6,380 nt of DNA, taken from Bacteroidetes/Chlorobi group bacterium ChocPot_Mid. GTDB lineage: Bacteria > Bacteroidota > Ignavibacteria > Kapaibacteriales > UBA2268. A program made the translations under genes and the position numbers. This document shows positions 5,714 to 6,380 of this stretch, in pieces. The stretch is from positions 1-6,380 of the forward strand of contig RCNQ01000307.1 in the NCBI GenBank assembly GCA_003731675.1, written 5' to 3'. Every line of letters starts with the position of its first letter. Within the stretch, counting starts at the first letter, position 1. The notes beneath the pieces were generated by a model. That model ran no database searches and was not told the DNA's origin. It saw nothing but the letters and a program-made list of their open reading frames with translations.

Positions 5714-6380
5714 TTAAACGATATTTATTTGAAAATGGTTATATACTTCATTTTTATTGAATTTATATAATGATATTTTATTATCCAAATCTATGACACC
5801 CTTACGATTTTTCTTTTTCTTTTCATTTGGATCATGCCAAATATAGATTAGAAATCCATAAGAAAGGGTTTTTAACGAATAATAAATACCCTTACCTGCA
5901 AAGTGAAGAATAGCATAAATAAGTGCTATGAAACAGAGTTGGATAAATATCATTAGGTTACTACCTGCGAAGCTATCTTTTAACTCAAATTTTATAAAAA
6001 CGACAAAAAGAATAGCTTTTATTGCACCAAGACTCCATAATAATGAAAGCCAAATTCTTCTTTGATTGACAAATCCTATCATGTTCTTAGCAAATAAACC
6101 TGATGCTAAAACTGCTATTATACCATCAAATATACTGAAGATAAATGCAAATACATATACTGATACGCTTGTACCTAAAGCATGTGGAATCCATATTAGA
6201 GTTCTTGAATTTACAAAATAATCAAACAATAATGCAGCGAAACACAGAGTTCCAAAAAATGATAATTTTGCGAAATTATCACCTTCTAATGTACCAAGAA
6301 ACACAGATTTCTTATGGTTTATCTCCTTAACCTTATCAACCTTTTCATTGTATTCCTCGGCTGCTTTATTGATTTTGTCA
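5714..6380 (-). CDS. Multi-pass membrane protein, function unknown (5' partial)
   Basis: The minus-strand frame ends at TAA 5714-5716 and is open to the right edge; 221 residues are visible. A GTG at 6302-6304 could be taken as a start, but the 25 codons before it encode a continuous charged helix (DKINKAAEEYNEKVDKVKEI...) that looks like coding, possibly coiled coil, and no well-spaced Shine-Dalgarno precedes that GTG. The true start is therefore probably outside. Counting from the GTG, hydrophobic segments occur at about residues 14-31 (LSFFGTLCFAALLFDYFV), 42-70 (TSVSVYVFAFIFSIFDG and on), 84-105 (IWLSLLWSLGAIKAILFVVF) and 117-135 (LMIFIQLCFIALIYAILHF). This gives about four membrane helices, then a Lys-rich stretch (NEKKKKNRKG) and a hydrophilic tail. 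I do not recognise the family. It lies 9 nt from the next gene and shares its ribosome binding site region, so it leads the visible minus-strand operon. Confidence 0.75.
   Translation of the reverse strand, partial: DKINKAAEEYNEKVDKVKEINHKKSVFLGTLEGDNFAKLSFFGTLCFAALLFDYFVNSRTLIWIPHALGTSVSVYVFAFIFSIFDGIIAVLASGLFAKNMIGFVNQRRIWLSLLWSLGAIKAILFVVFIKFELKDSFAGSNLMIFIQLCFIALIYAILHFAGKGIYYSLKTLSYGFLIYIWHDPNEKKKKNRKGVIDLDNKISLYKFNKNEVYNHFQINIV

Noticed and set aside
6302..6304. GTG as the start of the membrane protein
   Set aside because: The frame continues upstream to the window edge with a plausible charged helix, and the nearest AAGGAG-like sequence is about 18 nt away, too far for this start.
6145..6330. 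61-codon + strand ORF at the right end
   Set aside because: Antisense to the membrane protein gene, with no supporting ribosome binding site or recognisable motif.

Overview
The window is AT-rich bacterial DNA. It probably comes from the Bacteroidota/Chlorobi group (an Ignavibacteria- or Kapabacteria-like lineage is plausible), because the first protein ends in a type IX secretion (Por) C-terminal sorting domain, which is largely confined to that group. The organism cannot be fixed further from sequence alone.

Left part (1-2996, + strand): a compact respiratory molybdoenzyme operon. It holds the C-terminal two thirds or so of a DMSO-reductase-superfamily catalytic subunit fused to a T9SS type A sorting domain (runs in from the left edge, ends 1531), a four-cluster [4Fe-4S] electron-transfer subunit (1556-2344), and a TorD/DmsD-type chaperone whose start overlaps the ferredoxin stop (2337-2996). 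No membrane anchor (NrfD/PsrC/DmsC type) is present here; if there is one it lies upstream. The three genes together suggest an exported reductase or oxidase of the tetrathionate/thiosulfate/polysulfide reductase type, possibly delivered to the cell surface.

Middle (about 2997-3475): a scar. It contains a broken Mu-type phage virion morphogenesis gene, whose end runs into one arm of a perfect 14-bp inverted repeat (3342-3355 / 3431-3444). The repeat encloses 75 bp of A/T-rich DNA and looks like a small non-autonomous or internally deleted transposable element. Just beyond the right arm lies the broken 3' end of a minus-strand gene.

Right part (3475-6380, - strand, read right to left): a tightly spaced operon of unrecognised genes. 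The order is a multi-pass membrane protein whose start is beyond the window, a 364-aa single-TM-anchored protein whose last third looks like a degenerate vWA fold, a 220-aa Cys-rich putative lipoprotein, and a decayed DUF2628-like membrane plus TPR gene. The decayed gene has an ATA where its start should be, a one-base frameshift at a T7 run, and a missing 3' end. The two operons converge on the scar.

The most interesting points are the molybdoenzyme carrying a T9SS signal (implying a Tat-then-T9SS route for a cofactor-loaded enzyme), the 14-bp inverted-repeat element sitting between two broken genes, and the uncharacterised envelope operon.
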